NCBI RefSeq assembly: GCF_963678635.1
Contig: NC_087068.1
Location: 40,261,649-40,325,648 of the forward strand
Length of the DNA stretch: 64,000 nucleotides
Direction of reading: 5' to 3'
From: Symsagittifera roscoffensis
Taxonomy: Eukaryota > Xenacoelomorpha > Acoela > Convolutidae
Notes under the pieces: model-generated
Seen by the model: only the letters and a program-made list of their open reading frames with translations
What the model was told of the DNA's origin: nothing
Databases searched by the model: none
Program-made: the position numbers and the translations under genes
Shown: one piece after another, positions 49,100 through 59,877 of the stretch
Numbering within the stretch: the stretch's first letter is position 1
Layout of the letters: each line of letters starts with the position of its first letter

Positions 49100-49629
49100 T
49101 TATTGATCAACTTTATCAAGTTTTCTCCTTTTTTTCTGACTAGAACGAACAGACGCTTCTGTTAGAATGAATGGATTATTGATAGGCGGAGGGTCTCTTG
49201 AACTGCTAGCTGCGCTTTCTTCTTGAAGCTCTTCCTCCGTATAGCTTTCTTGAAGAAAGCCCCAATCTGGGACCCGGAATTCCGGCGATTGCCAGCTTTC
49301 GCTGCTATAAGTCGGGGTATTTGTCAACTGTGAGTTTGCCCACTCGCTTTCTTCCGCAATGGCCTCGAAGAACACATTTTCTTCTGTAGACCTGTGTCCA
49401 AAGGGCAATGTAGCTATCCCGTCGAATAGTAAGAACCGCTTACTATCGAAGGGTGAAAGGGCAATTCGGTTCTGCGCTATGGTTATGTTGGTATGGGCTT
49501 TCGATTTTATTGAGTAGTTGTATATACGAAGGGTTTTTCCACTCAGTAATGTTTCCCTGAACCTCTGGTGTGTAAGTTGCTGCTGGGAGTGTTGTACTAC
49601 TCCTTTTGCACTCCTTTTGCTAGTTGAAT
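49100..49629 (-). CDS. polB: polB exon 3 (C-terminal region, acidic tail, NLS)
   Basis: Acceptor TTCTTTATTTAG ends at 49630. The split codon with exon 2 reads through in frame. The first about 70 residues ([20 protein letters not shown]...[20 protein letters not shown]) match the end of Polinton polymerases. The remainder is a roughly 100-residue tail: acidic, W/S-rich, then PPPINNPF and KKRRKLDK. The tail has no counterpart I know in the family. Confidence 0.88.
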
Positions 49630-52600
49630 CTAAATAAAGAACAAAGATTAGCCCATAAACATATTTTAGCTTTGTAAGACCAGTTCTAGTATTAATAACG
49701 AAAACGGTTCCCAAATTTGAATATTTTGAAGACTCAATATCTAATAACATTCCAATTTTTTCAATTCCAAAAAGTTTAAATATCTTAATTCATTCCAAAT
49801 CATAAAAATTCCAAAAAGTTTAAATATCTTAATTCATTCCAAATCATAAAAATTCCAAATCGTGTCATTATCAAAAAATCATTCCATGTCAAAATTTTAA
49901 ATTTGTTAACGTCAAAAGTTACAAAAGTGCGTTTGTGGTGAGTATTTGTTTAAAACATTTTAAATGATGAATGGTTCTTCATTTTAAGTTTTTAAATGAA
50001 GAATCAGAGCCTTTCAGGGCTAGTTATGTCTAATTAAATTGACAGGGATCAACAAAAGTTATTAATTTGGTCCCAACAAAATCCAAAACCCCAATGAAGG
50101 GAACCCTTAATGTAAAGAAATGGAGGGGACTTGGAGAGGTGCTTTTTTTAAATACTAACCTGCATATTTCAACGAGTAGAGCTTTGGTTTCAACGCGATG
50201 AATTCTGCAATGATTTTTCCCGCCGCCTCGTCCTTAAATTTCAATACAACCTTCTTATTCACATTGCTGAATAAGAAGTGATTGCTTGGGTAGTTGGAAA
50301 AATCGAAACTATCGGTCAGTTTTTGCAGATCTGCGTATACGTCTTCGGTTTTTATCGCATAAATAAACGAATCTGTGTCACTGTATAGCAGTTCAAGGTT
50401 CATGCTTGCTTTCATTTGCCGATAATGAAAGTAAAACATGAATCTTTTCGACAAATCCAAAATACTTGCACCAATTATCATGGGTTTGTCCCACAAAATA
50501 CTCGTTACAGCAAAACAAACAGTAGCAACTTCCTCGTCGATTATCTGGAAGCTTTTCATCGTGTTCAAAGCTGTTTTTTGAAGCAATTCTCTTTCATTTC
50601 TAATAATTTCTAGTTTTTTGCGTCCTAGTTTTGATTCCATAGTTTTACCGAATGCTGAATTTACGATGAGCTTGTAAAAGTTCTCTTCAAATTTGTTGCG
50701 CGCTGACATTCTCAATTGAGTGTTTAAATCGACAAAGGGCTCCATCCATCTACCTTGACGAAATTTCAAGACCTTAATCAATTTGGTAACTCTTAAGCCT
50801 AGTTCTATGTAGAGTTTTAATGTGAGGTAGTGCAGAACGTAGCCTTCCTTTGGATCTAATGTTTGAACCAGTTTTGGTACCTTTGGTAGCGACGTGACCC
50901 CCATCTCCCCTAACATCTGTATTTGCTCATTACTTAGTTTATCCGTGCCGATAACTTCACGTGAGGGGGCTAGAGGGTAGTCTGCAAAGTAATCTTGAAG
51001 TTCTTCAGGTATACTGAGATCCACTTCCAAAATGTATCCCCACTCAGATTTATCGTCGGTTTGCAAAATAAATTCGAGACTTTCCTCAACTATTGAGAAA
51101 TCTTTGATGGGAAGGGGACAGTGTTTCATAATACCCCCGTATAAATTGTTAGCGTCTATATTCAATAGATAGCTAGAGGGCTCTTCAGGATTGTAGTCTT
51201 CGATGTATTTGTTGTTGGCTTTAAAAAAACGGCGTGCATATATCGATGACATCCCTCCCCGTATCATTTTTTGAACCATGTTCAAATGCTCCCTTTCAGT
51301 AAGTAACTTGAGGTCTGCATTGCAGACTTTTAAGAATGCATCGCCCGAGAGGTTACTAGCCGTGAAGTAGCATGCACAATCTAATCCGTACGTTTCGTAA
51401 CAAACTTCACGAAAGGCTTCGAATACTGAAGCGAGTAGTAGTACGTCCGTTGCTAGGTATACATCATGGTACTCGCCTAGTGATGCGCATTTCATTTCGG
51501 CGAAAACTTTAATGGCATGGTTGTACTGATTTTTCGAAACACTTATTTCCCCTCCCTGTAAAGTGTTGCTCCACATTTTTCTAGGTGGCAGTCGGGTTTC
51601 TCGAAACTTTTCAAAACTACTAAAGTATGAATACGGGTAGAAACCTTTTTGTTTTAGCAATGCTATCTGTTCTGATGAGTAACCAAGTTCTTCAAAGTAA
51701 TTTTCTAGTAGGAAAAACTTTTCTTCCGGCAAGTATTCGACGAGTTTTGAAAGGGGGGACAGCATGAATTTATAGGAGTCTATGAAACGTAGATTTTCAT
51801 ACACTTTTTTGAGTTTTCCGTTTTTATCGGTGTATGATTTGATATAAACCGACATAGTGAGTGATATATACTTCTCCTCAGTGGAAGGGATCACTGAGTA
51901 AGTGTTTTCGAGGTTACTGTTTGAGAGCGCTTTTATAATGAAATGCAGATCATAGTTTGACAAGTTATGCGCTATTACGGGTATATAGTTCGCCGTTTTT
52001 CGATTGATATTGCATTCGTTATGCGCCCACCCCAAGAACTTGTTGGTATAGCGACAGTGATCAAGTACAACTTGGTCATTGTCAGCAAATTCTGTTTCAC
52101 ATATCCAACAAGTGTGCGCTTCTTCACGCGTGCAACTTGGTGTGCCAGTGAACGTGTAATATTTTCGTTTTTCGAGGTATATTTGTTTTGCCAAAGATTC
52201 GAGCGAGGCCATCAATTCCTTCATAACATTTTCTCCTCTCTTCAGTTCAAACTTTAAAACTTCACGCTTCCCAAATTCAACAACGACCAGAGCGTAACCG
52301 CATGGTTGATGAATCTCTAGTGTTTGGGTGCTAGATTTTTCGGGGTCGGGTTGCGGTCCGTATACGGGTAGTAGTAGCGATTCGAGGTCAAAGTAAATAA
52401 CTCTCGGTACATACCAGCGGGCAGTTAAATTTTTGAAACGATGAGTGTCCTTTCCCGGTTTTGGCATAGTGATTACCACTCCCTCGTCTTGGTAGCACAT
52501 TTCCTGGTGCCTTTGTAGTGTATCGATGGATGAACATGTATGGAAGCATTTGCGGCAAATTTGGTTTCGGTCTCGGTGTAGTTTTCCACGCACATATTCC

Positions 52601-53892
52601 ACCACCCTCATCAAATCAGTGATCAGCACATAGTGATGAGTCTGTCCGTTGCTGAGTAGTAGTAGGTCAACACATAGATCACTTGAGTATTTGCTGGACA
52701 CTCTCAAAGGTAGCAATTCACCTTCTTTGTACCTAATGAAAACAAACAATTGAGTGCTCGGGTTTCTGGATGAACGTAATGTGTTATACATGATTAAACA
52801 AATGTTTTGTCAAAAAAAAATCAATGCTCACCGGAATACATTGACTTGACAGTTGTTAAGTTGTTCAAATCGGTCAATATCATATAGTCCCATTGGCATC
52901 TCGTACCAGCCTTCAATTTTCACAACATGTTCTTGGGAGAGCTTGTAATTTTTCAGTTTGTTTCGATGTTGGTAGCTTTGGGCAGCAGGATAAAGAGCAG
53001 TTGTGGTCTCTGAATATCGATCATGGTACGCGGCCACAAAGCAGTATAGAAAGCACTTCTGATCGTTTCTCGTTTTAATGTTGGTGAAACTCTGTTTCAC
53101 CGGTTTCAATGAATCGGGAAGGTCAATGTATGAGCCAGCACGGATAGGAGAAAATGCTGCAAAACTTACAGCCAGCTTTTCAATGCGCTCCACAATCCAA
53201 CCGCTACCATGGGAAGCGAACGTGTTGATGGCATTGACCATATGCTCAATCATTTCCAAATATGTCTCTTTCTCGATTCCATTGAAGAAGACATTGATCA
53301 TCTTAGAATTCAGATATAACATGGTCTTCTCGTGGCGTAACTCCCCGTCACCAGTTTCGTTTGTATCGCTCGAGAACTTAATCATACTCACGTCCACATG
53401 CAGTTGAAATTTACAGGGTCCTTCCTGCACTCTTTCGTCTATCAACGCATCAATTTCCTCTTTGTTTCGCATGATTACATTCATCAGATCCAATTCATCC
53501 TCCTTAACGCTCAACTCGTATCGTCTTAACTTTCCCCTAAACGCAGATTCAGTTGGAGCAGATGATGTTCTCACCTCATTTCCGGGAGTCCAAATGGGTA
53601 GTTGATGGTTTTTCGACATATGTTGCCGGAACTTCTCAACGGAGAGGAAGATTGTATGACAGTAGATACAAAGACTATCAGTTGAGACGTTGTGAGCTAG
53701 CTCGACATGTTCCCTAGCTTCTGCCAGCGAGCTGAAGGATTCTCGACATTCGTCACATTTAGTTGGTGGCGGTGGGGCTGCGAATATCTTATGGATATTT
53801 TGTTCATGTCGTCTCAAGTTCCTTGGTGAACTAAAGACTTTCGAGCAGGTCGAACAAATGACTGGTGTCTGTTTTCCACTTGAGTTAGGCAT
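49100..53892 (-). CDS. polB: Protein-primed DNA polymerase B, three exons, intact
   Basis: Exons 53892-52832, 52732-50160 and 49629-49100 give 1387 codons with no break. Intron 1 (99 nt) and intron 2 (530 nt) are GT-AG and conserved in copy L. Residues 13-34, 46-67 and 75-96 are three C2H2 fingers; a C2HC finger is near 413-433 and an HNH-like Cys/His cluster near 562-594. Exonuclease motifs: YFDLE (D469, E471), NLSNYD (about 610-615) and YLATD (779-783). Polymerase motifs: A DANNLYG (about 880-886), [10 protein letters not shown] (1041-1049), C YSDTDS (1137-1142) and KPKLY (about 1202-1206). The polymerase core is followed by the conserved thumb-side region in exon 3 and an acidic, serine-rich tail ending in KKRRKL. 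In this family the enzyme replicates linear DNA primed by a terminal protein. Confidence 0.93.
49630..50159 (-). other. polB intron 2
   Basis: 530-nt GT-AG intron, against 505 nt in copy L (7907-8411). The difference is mostly a 48-bp tandem duplication at about 49764-49860. No coding content. Confidence 0.75.
50160..52732 (-). CDS. polB: polB exon 2 (exonuclease and polymerase palm)
   Basis: The acceptor TTTGTTTTCATTAG ends at 52733. Translation starting at an upstream ATG (52791) would begin inside the intron and is not the real start. The exon carries all catalytic motifs and ends GCAG|GTTAGT at 50159, where the unspliced frame stops two codons later. Confidence 0.9.
52733..52831 (-). other. 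polB intron 1
   Basis: 99-nt GT-AG intron (100 nt in copy L at 5276-5375), with a polypyrimidine tract before the acceptor. It differs between copies by one T in a homopolymer. Confidence 0.85.
52832..53892 (-). CDS. polB: polB exon 1 (three C2H2 fingers and N-terminal domain)
   Basis: Start ATG at 53892. It encodes 353 residues plus two bases of a split arginine codon. After the fingers (CSTC...HEQNIH, CDEC...HVELAH, CIYC...HMSKNH) comes a domain ending [15 protein letters not shown]...[12 protein letters not shown], which is typical of animal Polinton polB. Donor CCG|GTGAGC at 52831. Without splicing, a stop follows at once. Confidence 0.85.
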
Positions 53893-55565
53893 TGTTGGTT
53901 CAAGATTGAGTGTTCAGGAAAGAAGAATTCTTTTCAAGAAATTTTTCAAGTTTTACCAAAGCTGATTTCGACAAAGCAAAAGCGAGAAGTGAAAAGTTTT
54001 TCAAAAACAAAATTTGGATCAAGACTCAATTAATTAAATTCAATTACGTGGGTGAAGCATAAAATCAATAGTGGCTTTAAAGTGGTTGTAGTTTTGGGGC
54101 TTTATGTGGTTTTATGAAATGACTGTCAATTCGATATTGGGTAAATGACTCAACTGTATTAAACAGCATAAATACTTGTGGTTAGAGTAGCTGACAATTC
54201 CATAAAGGGATCAACCCGGGAATGTTATTTCTTTTACCTAAAGTGTGTGAATGTTAACACCCACTGCTATTATCAACTTCCCTATTTAGTCAACTTGACT
54301 AAATATTGAAAATATATTTGATTTTTTTTGCCAAGTTTTTTTGTTTCAACCAAAATGGTAACCCACCAATCAAGTCAAGCAAGGAAGACCCACCAATCAA
54401 GTCAAGTCGAACATACCTGACAAAAATGATAAAGGGTAGTTGAGAATTTTGTTCATTTCTCAAATAAATTAGTTTTCTATGACAAATTTCACATATAGTT
54501 CATCAAAAGATTGATGCAGGGCCGTTTGGTACAGTAGGCAATAACTACCCGGCAGTGCTATTCATTAGGAACCTCTGAAACGCTTGCCCCACTAAAATGT
54601 CGGTTCAAAAATTTGAGATATTTCTTTTTTAGTACATATTCTTGTAGTGAAAAAAAAAAAAAAAAATTACCAAAAAACTTTTTTGTCTCCAAATCCAATG
54701 AAACCTGGTCCAATCAATTTGTCGTGATTTATTGGACAGGGTTGTAACCCATGTTGAAAAATCGAGAAAAAAAACATTTTGAATTTTTTAACCATTTTAA
54801 CCTGAAAATGAGTATTATTAAACGTGAAATCTGTTATAGACATGTAATTTTATTATATATAATGCTTTATACTGGCTCATACACTCTCTAAAGTCTACTC
54901 CTAAGAGTCCTGGCTAACCCCACCAGGCTGTAGACATATTAGAGAGAGAGAGAAAAAAAACAAAAACAGAGAGTGTAAAGAGCCAAAAGTAACTATGGTT
55001 GATTAACCGGCAGAATTGCTGGACCCATCCATAAATAGCTTTCTTTTGAAAAAGCTATATCCCAAAAGGGATAATAATGGGGTTTATGGATCGTCAGTTC
55101 TCTCTCTCTCTCTCTCTCTCTTTATCTTTTTCTGTGTTAATATTTATATTTTGAAAACTATTATGAAAAAACATAGCAAAAACATTTTTATGTTTTTTGT
55201 TTCAACATCATTAGATAAAATCTTAGGAAGAGTATTCAGTTTATTTTTTTTTTGATTTTTCGAAATGAGCATTAAAAAAACTGATATAATTAAGTTGGAT
55301 TTGACGAGAAATTTATCAAAATTTATACTTTTAGACTTTTATGCCGACTTTTTAAAGTTATTTTGATTTTTTTTTCTATTAATTTTTTCTGTTGTTTTTA
55401 TTTCCTTTCTATTGATTGAAAATCACAAAGCAAACTTTAAATTAGAAAAAAATCATAAGCAAAACGTAAACAAAGATTCAACCACAATAATAAAAACTTA
55501 TCAAACTAAATAATAAACCCCCAAACTGGTGCACTCTCGGTGGAAACAAAGTTTTTTTTGAGTTT
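53893..55565. other. Non-coding Polinton spacer (copy R)
   Basis: Counterpart of 2582-4214. It holds a (CT)n tract near 55098-55122 and the TTGACTTGATTGGTGGGT repeat in reverse near 54360-54405. No gene supported. The polB promoter is expected near 53900-54100. Confidence 0.6.
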
Positions 55566-56234
55566 TCAGAGATCTCTAAATTGCAGTTTGCGTTTTTTCG
55601 GCGCAAAGCAAGCATTGATAGGAGGCGTCTCAGCCACTAAGTTTGGTGCAGTGGGACTTTGACTGCCGGAAGAAGAAGTAGAAGAAGTATGCTGCTGCTG
55701 TTGTTGAGTGATTGAAAAAATATCCGGTTTTATTGGGGTTTTGGGCGTCTGCTGGTCCTCATCTTTTTTCTCTGTTGAATCTGGTGATTCAATCGACTCA
55801 ATGTTCCAGTAGCTTTCTCGCTCTGCTAAATCTCTAATGGATCCTTCCTGATTTTCGTAAAAGGGGATCGATTGGCAATCATAGTTAAACAGTATTTTTC
55901 TCGGTGAACGATCAAGGCAAGTAGGGTCTTGAATATCTGTGCGCTTCAGCGCAGGATACGATTCAGTCACACAGCAACTCTCGTAGACCTGTTTTCTGTT
56001 TTGTATGAGGATACCAATTTGATCTAGCAAATAGTTGGGTAACATCATATGGTTTTTAGTGACCCATTCATCGAATTCTCTGCTTCCTGGATCAAGATCG
56101 TTGAAAGGACTTGTTTTTCGATGACGCATTTTCCGTTCCTGTTGAACCACTACGATAGAATCTCTGGTATAAGTTTGGTATAATATAGCTCTTTCAAGAG
56201 AATTAATTGAAATGATTTGCAGTGGAGTTGCCAT
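55566..56234 (-). CDS. Polinton orphan protein with C-terminal NLS, 222 aa, intact
   Basis: Start ATG at 56234. I do not recognise this family. Residues 1-145 are the conserved part, containing EFDEWVTKNHMMLPNYLLDQ and YESCCVTESYPAL...LFNYDCQSIPFYEN. The same core survives in the diverged relic at 9599-9812, so it is a genuine, long-lived Polinton gene. The rest is disordered: an acidic/charged stretch, a glutamine run, serines, then TPPINACFAPKKRKLQF with a basic nuclear-localisation-like end. It lies upstream of polB on the same strand and divergent from the PC4-like gene. Nuclear role inferred only from the basic motif. I considered an adenovirus early-gene-like regulator, but nothing specific supports it. 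Confidence 0.85.
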   Translation of the reverse strand: MATPLQIISINSLERAILYQTYTRDSIVVVQQERKMRHRKTSPFNDLDPGSREFDEWVTKNHMMLPNYLLDQIGILIQNRKQVYESCCVTESYPALKRTDIQDPTCLDRSPRKILFNYDCQSIPFYENQEGSIRDLAERESYWNIESIESPDSTEKKDEDQQTPKTPIKPDIFSITQQQQQHTSSTSSSGSQSPTAPNLVAETPPINACFAPKKRKLQFRDL

Positions 56235-56435
56235 CGTTGAAAATTTTGTATTGACTGATTTTGAGAGATTGAATAAAAATAGTGAGTAGATTTAGTTTGA
56301 CCTACCACTTTTAGTTTTTTTATTGCTGGTGGTCTAAGATTTAGCCAATTACCATAAATCTGGTTTTGTGAAATTTTAATATGTTTTCAGGGCTTTTGCA
56401 ATTAAAGAAGAAATGTGAACGCTTTGAAAATCTAT

Positions 56436-56617
56436 ACTTCAAAGAAACAGCATGGCGCCTTTTTATGATACCCTAAGCACAAAATGACAAAAATTTTACA
56501 CTTCAAAGAGATAACATGCATGCCGCCAGGGTAAAAACGTTGAGATTTATGAGCTAAAACGGGAATTTGCCAGACAGATTCAACCGAAAGCTATCTCCAC
56601 TTCAAACTGAGTACATG
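56436..56617 (-). promoter_or_regulatory. Three 19-bp repeats in the divergent promoter region (copy R)
   Basis: The complement of CATG-N7-TTTGAAGT occurs at 56436-56454, 56500-56518 and 56599-56617. The fourth unit of copy L is missing because units 1 and 2 appear fused by deletion. The intergenic region (56235-56875) is 641 bp here against 685 in copy L. No gene is seen in it. Confidence 0.6.
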
Positions 56618-56875
56618 TATGCCGACATGTAACATTAACTGAGATTTATGACCCATTCAAGTGCTTTCCAGACAGAAATGACAGATGCAATAAACACGCT
56701 TTTATCTTATACAAATCCAATTGCAAAAACTAATTAAATTCTCCCGCTATAGGCTGAAGGGGCGCCATAAAAGTAAATCCACAGATATTTGTTTATCTTC
56801 TATCCAATTCATTATTCATTTCATTCTATCATAAAACAGTTGAACCAACAAGTCACTACCGTTACCACCACCACT

Positions 56876-57307
56876 ATGTACTCGTCGCTAGAAAATGATA
56901 CAGACTTTTACGATGATTTTCAAGATATATCTTCGGGAGAAAAACGCATTGTACGGGTTGGAACGAAAACTTTTGACAAAACGGGTACATATATCACAGT
57001 TAAGTTATATAAAAAGAATGAAGATGGTGTATTTAAATGTTATCAAGCAGTGACCTTAACGACAAGAGAATTTGATTGTTTGGCAGATAATTATTCAAAG
57101 ATTAAAAAATTGGTTAAAAAACAAACTGGCGAAAAGACTTCATCTTCTTCCTCCTCCTCCTCATCCTCAGCTGTGAATGATAAACATCATAAAAGACGAT
57201 ACACGTCAAAACGATTAGTCCCTCCCAAAAAAGAATGTGCTGAAAGTGGCGATGAAAACGATGCGGATGATGAATACTCGAATAATAAAAAGTGTAGAGT
57301 TGCCTGA
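56876..57307 (+). CDS. PC4-like candidate ssDNA-binding protein, 143 aa
   Basis: ATG at 56876 in context CCACTATGT. The frame is also open upstream to a non-ATG codon, but that part is not conserved in style. Residues about 18-84 (KRIVRVGTKTFDKTGTYITV, KLYKKNEDGVFKCYQAVTLT, REFDCLADNYSKIKKLV) have the length and strand-strand-strand-helix pattern of the PC4/p15 coactivator domain, which binds ssDNA and RNA polymerase II promoters. A serine run, a basic stretch (KHHKRRYTSKRLVPPKK) and an acidic tail (ESGDENDADDE) follow. PC4 itself has a serine/acidic region and a basic region, but before the domain. I infer a replication or late-transcription ssDNA-binding protein; the match is by pattern only. 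Confidence 0.6.
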   Translation: MYSSLENDTDFYDDFQDISSGEKRIVRVGTKTFDKTGTYITVKLYKKNEDGVFKCYQAVTLTTREFDCLADNYSKIKKLVKKQTGEKTSSSSSSSSSSAVNDKHHKRRYTSKRLVPPKKECAESGDENDADDEYSNNKKCRVA

Positions 57308-57352
57308 AACAAACAAAAAAAAACGTTTGAATAATTTGATTTAACCAGCAGA

Positions 57353-57988
57353 ATGGTTGAAGCAATGTATGAGCAGTCGCCTGAATTTTTAAAAAAATTT
57401 CGAAAAAATTTTAAATTTTTTATTCTGAACAACGAACCCGACGCCTCACAACTCCCTCTAAACACAAATTTTGCATTTGCAACCCACTCAATTCAGAACG
57501 AGTCTTGCGCCCAATTGCTCGACAATGACCATCCCCACATCCATGTTCTCATCGAAGTAACCAAGGATTGTGTCGACGTAGTGAAAAAGATGACCTCAAC
57601 CACTTTCGTTGTACCTTGTCTACTCTCATCTTTCAAGCATCTAATATTGGGTTGCAGTAAACTTCACCTATCGGGACCCCTGATGGAAAAATTAAAAATT
57701 GCTGTCAACTACAACAATTCTATTATCAACTCAACTGACATTGGTGGTGCTTCTCTACGAAGAAGATTGCCACAAGTTTGCTTTGCTTCACAAACTCGAT
57801 CCATTCAAACTCAAACTGATTTAATCACTAATGTAACAATTGAACGCTTCATTCAAATTTTGAATGGTGATAATGCCGCCGAGTTTTCTAAAATTATTGA
57901 TATCATTTTGAGTGGTTATGGTCGTTTAGAGATTGATTCAAATACTTTGTTTGTTAAATTTATAATGGAAAAAAAATTTAAACTCTGA
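57353..57988 (+). CDS. Polinton orphan with HPHIHV motif, 211 aa
   Basis: ATG at 57353, 45 bases after the PC4-like stop on the same strand. Same length as in copy L, with two or three amino-acid changes. The segment TNFAFATHSIQ...NDHPHIHVLIEVTKDCVDVV places an HxH between two predicted strands, which recalls the HUH fold of Rep/NS1 proteins. A clear catalytic YxxxK is lacking: VDVVKKM has no Tyr. The remainder has no recognised domain. An AATAAA at 58063-58068 follows the stop, and the protease gene runs convergently. Confidence 0.75.
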   Translation: MVEAMYEQSPEFLKKFRKNFKFFILNNEPDASQLPLNTNFAFATHSIQNESCAQLLDNDHPHIHVLIEVTKDCVDVVKKMTSTTFVVPCLLSSFKHLILGCSKLHLSGPLMEKLKIAVNYNNSIINSTDIGGASLRRRLPQVCFASQTRSIQTQTDLITNVTIERFIQILNGDNAAEFSKIIDIILSGYGRLEIDSNTLFVKFIMEKKFKL

Positions 57989-58105
57989 AAACGGTTTTTA
58001 GAGCCTGCGATAACGCCAGAGGCAAGTGTTCTAGCAACCATAAAACATGTTTTTTTCTTAAAAATAAATTATAAATCATTAAAGAAATGCATCAGTATCA
58101 CAAAG

Positions 58106-58543
58106 TTATAACATCATATGTTTAGCAAAACGCATCATGTCATGGTCATTAACCTTGAAACCTATAGGAAATTTAGATGAAATTATAACATGAGCAACAT
58201 AAATACAATAAAGTCCGCACAAGACCGAGTTAGCTGATTGGATTGGCTTATTCATCAGTATTTGGTTTCCCTCATGGATAGAACGTCTCATATTTTTGTA
58301 TACATGTGGATAGTTGTGTAGGCTTCGTCCAAGAGGATCTGCAAAAAAAATTTGACCACCAGCTTGAGCAAACAGTAACCAATGAGTTCCTGGCTGGTCT
58401 GAGTTTGATGCGTTCACTATCATGAAAGTATTGTCACGTTTCAATATTGAATTAAATGCTAAGTTAGCGGGAAAAATGCCACAAAATCGATGTTTCAAAT
58501 GCTTGCATCGGTGAATAAGCTCAGTAATCTGTAAATTGTCCAT
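58106..58543 (-). CDS. Adenain-like cysteine protease (maturation protease), 145 aa
   Basis: The ATG at 58543 is preferred over an in-frame GTG three codons upstream. Catalytic arrangement H54 (GTHWLLF), D69 (FFADPLG), Q102 (PIQSANS) and C109 (LCGLYC) fits the adenovirus/Polinton protease (peptidase C5-like), which cleaves capsid and core precursors. Length is shorter than adenovirus enzymes but usual for Polintons. It starts 13 bases after the MCP stop. Confidence 0.9.
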   Translation of the reverse strand: MDNLQITELIHRCKHLKHRFCGIFPANLAFNSILKRDNTFMIVNASNSDQPGTHWLLFAQAGGQIFFADPLGRSLHNYPHVYKNMRRSIHEGNQILMNKPIQSANSVLCGLYCIYVAHVIISSKFPIGFKVNDHDMMRFAKHMML

Positions 58544-58556
58544 TTTTTTCACCGAG

Positions 58557-59877
58557 TCAACTCATTAGAGTGTTTTTAGCTATTTTTCTATCGGAACGCA
58601 CGTAAACTGTTGATGCACGCTCTCCCATGAAAAGTAACTCTACATTTTCCCCCAGCGGTGCATCAAACTTCAGTTCTACTGAAATGGTGCAATTGGTCAA
58701 TTCAGGATGAATAAAGTCATGTGAAGCCTCCTGAGTAGATGTGAGATCAAATGCCATAATATAATGATTGTGATAATTAGCCAAACTGATTCCATGACTA
58801 TTGTTGAAAACAAAGTCTAGAGCTTCCAATGTGTTATAGTATATTCTTTTGTTATCAGTCGTTGACACAGGAGTTCCTGCAATGGGCAGACCGTTTCGGT
58901 AAACAATGATTTCATTCAGCTGAAATTTTTGATAATGAAACGGGTTTGTTCGGTTAGTTCCCAGGTATGCTGTATTCGAGCTCATTGCTAAAATCATTCG
59001 ACGAACTGGCTCTTTGGCAAAAACGTCTTCTTGTCGCCAGCTTTGCACACCAGTTGTGGCCAAAAAAGTTCTCGGTAAAACTTCAATATAATTGTATATT
59101 GCGGGTGTTTTCAACAGAGTTTTTTCTATCGACGATAGCACAAAATCGGTTACTGTCATTTTGCGCACATATAGGTTAGCCTCTGTGATTTCAACACGGT
59201 AATGTTTATCTCTATGCTCAGACATGATAACAAAGTCATTAGGAGATCGTCTCAGAGAAAGTCTTATTGTAACACCGCTGATAAGATGTTTGTCACATGA
59301 TAAAAAATCACAAGCAATTTTACCAAATAAACGGAACTCAGTTGATGCAGCTACGATTCGTTTACGTTCAGCGACATCTTCAGCTCGCCCATTAGCACCA
59401 TCAATACCTGATGGATTATCTTCATAATAATAACCTTGACAAGCAAGCCATGTTTTCTTTGCATCATTACCATGTGAAAATTCGGTCTCAATGAAACTCT
59501 TATGGGCAAAATTGGCATTGGTTGTTGAAATTTTTTCTCCATTCAAGGACATTGTGCATTCGGAAAATAAAGATGAAAGTGGATTGTTAACCAAATATGG
59601 GGTGTCTCGTTGTGCTGCCTCTGTAGCATGAGTTCGCAGTACATTACCATTATTTTGAACAACGCGTGCTACAATCTGCTACCAAGCGAGTTCGTTGAAG
59701 ATCGATAAAGTTGTTTCTATCTCCTAAAACTTCAAATTCGAGCATAGGACCATCAGGTGAATAAGATGGACCAATTTTTTGAGTGAACGCATTTTCAAAT
59801 GTAACGAGTAGAGGAGGCTTTTCAAATAAATCTAATGAGCTGTGAGTTGCTTCAGTTGGCAATAAATTAGAAATCAT
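58557..59877 (-). CDS. Polinton major capsid protein (double jelly roll), one frameshift
   Basis: The N-terminal part 59877-59650 (SLDLFEKPPLLVTFENAFTQ, MLEFEVLGDRNNFIDLQRTR) is the start of the Polinton MCP family often annotated as F54H12.2-like in animal genomes. The rest of the protein continues in another frame to the stop at 58557. The frame changes once between about 59670 and 59690, and total length is one base more than a multiple of three. There is no intron-sized gap in homology, so it is an indel or sequencing error rather than splicing. Total about 439 residues. The start ATG overlaps the pX stop. Confidence 0.88.

Noticed and set aside
52733-52791. Apparent polB start at the ATG 52791 (and 5317 in copy L)
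   Set aside because: It lies inside intron 1; the conserved polymerase N-terminal domain continues upstream in exon 1 across a GT-AG intron with matching phase.
56789-56875. 29-residue N-terminal extension of the PC4-like protein
   Set aside because: It begins at a non-ATG codon; the ATG at 56876 is the first and corresponds to the position shared with copy L.
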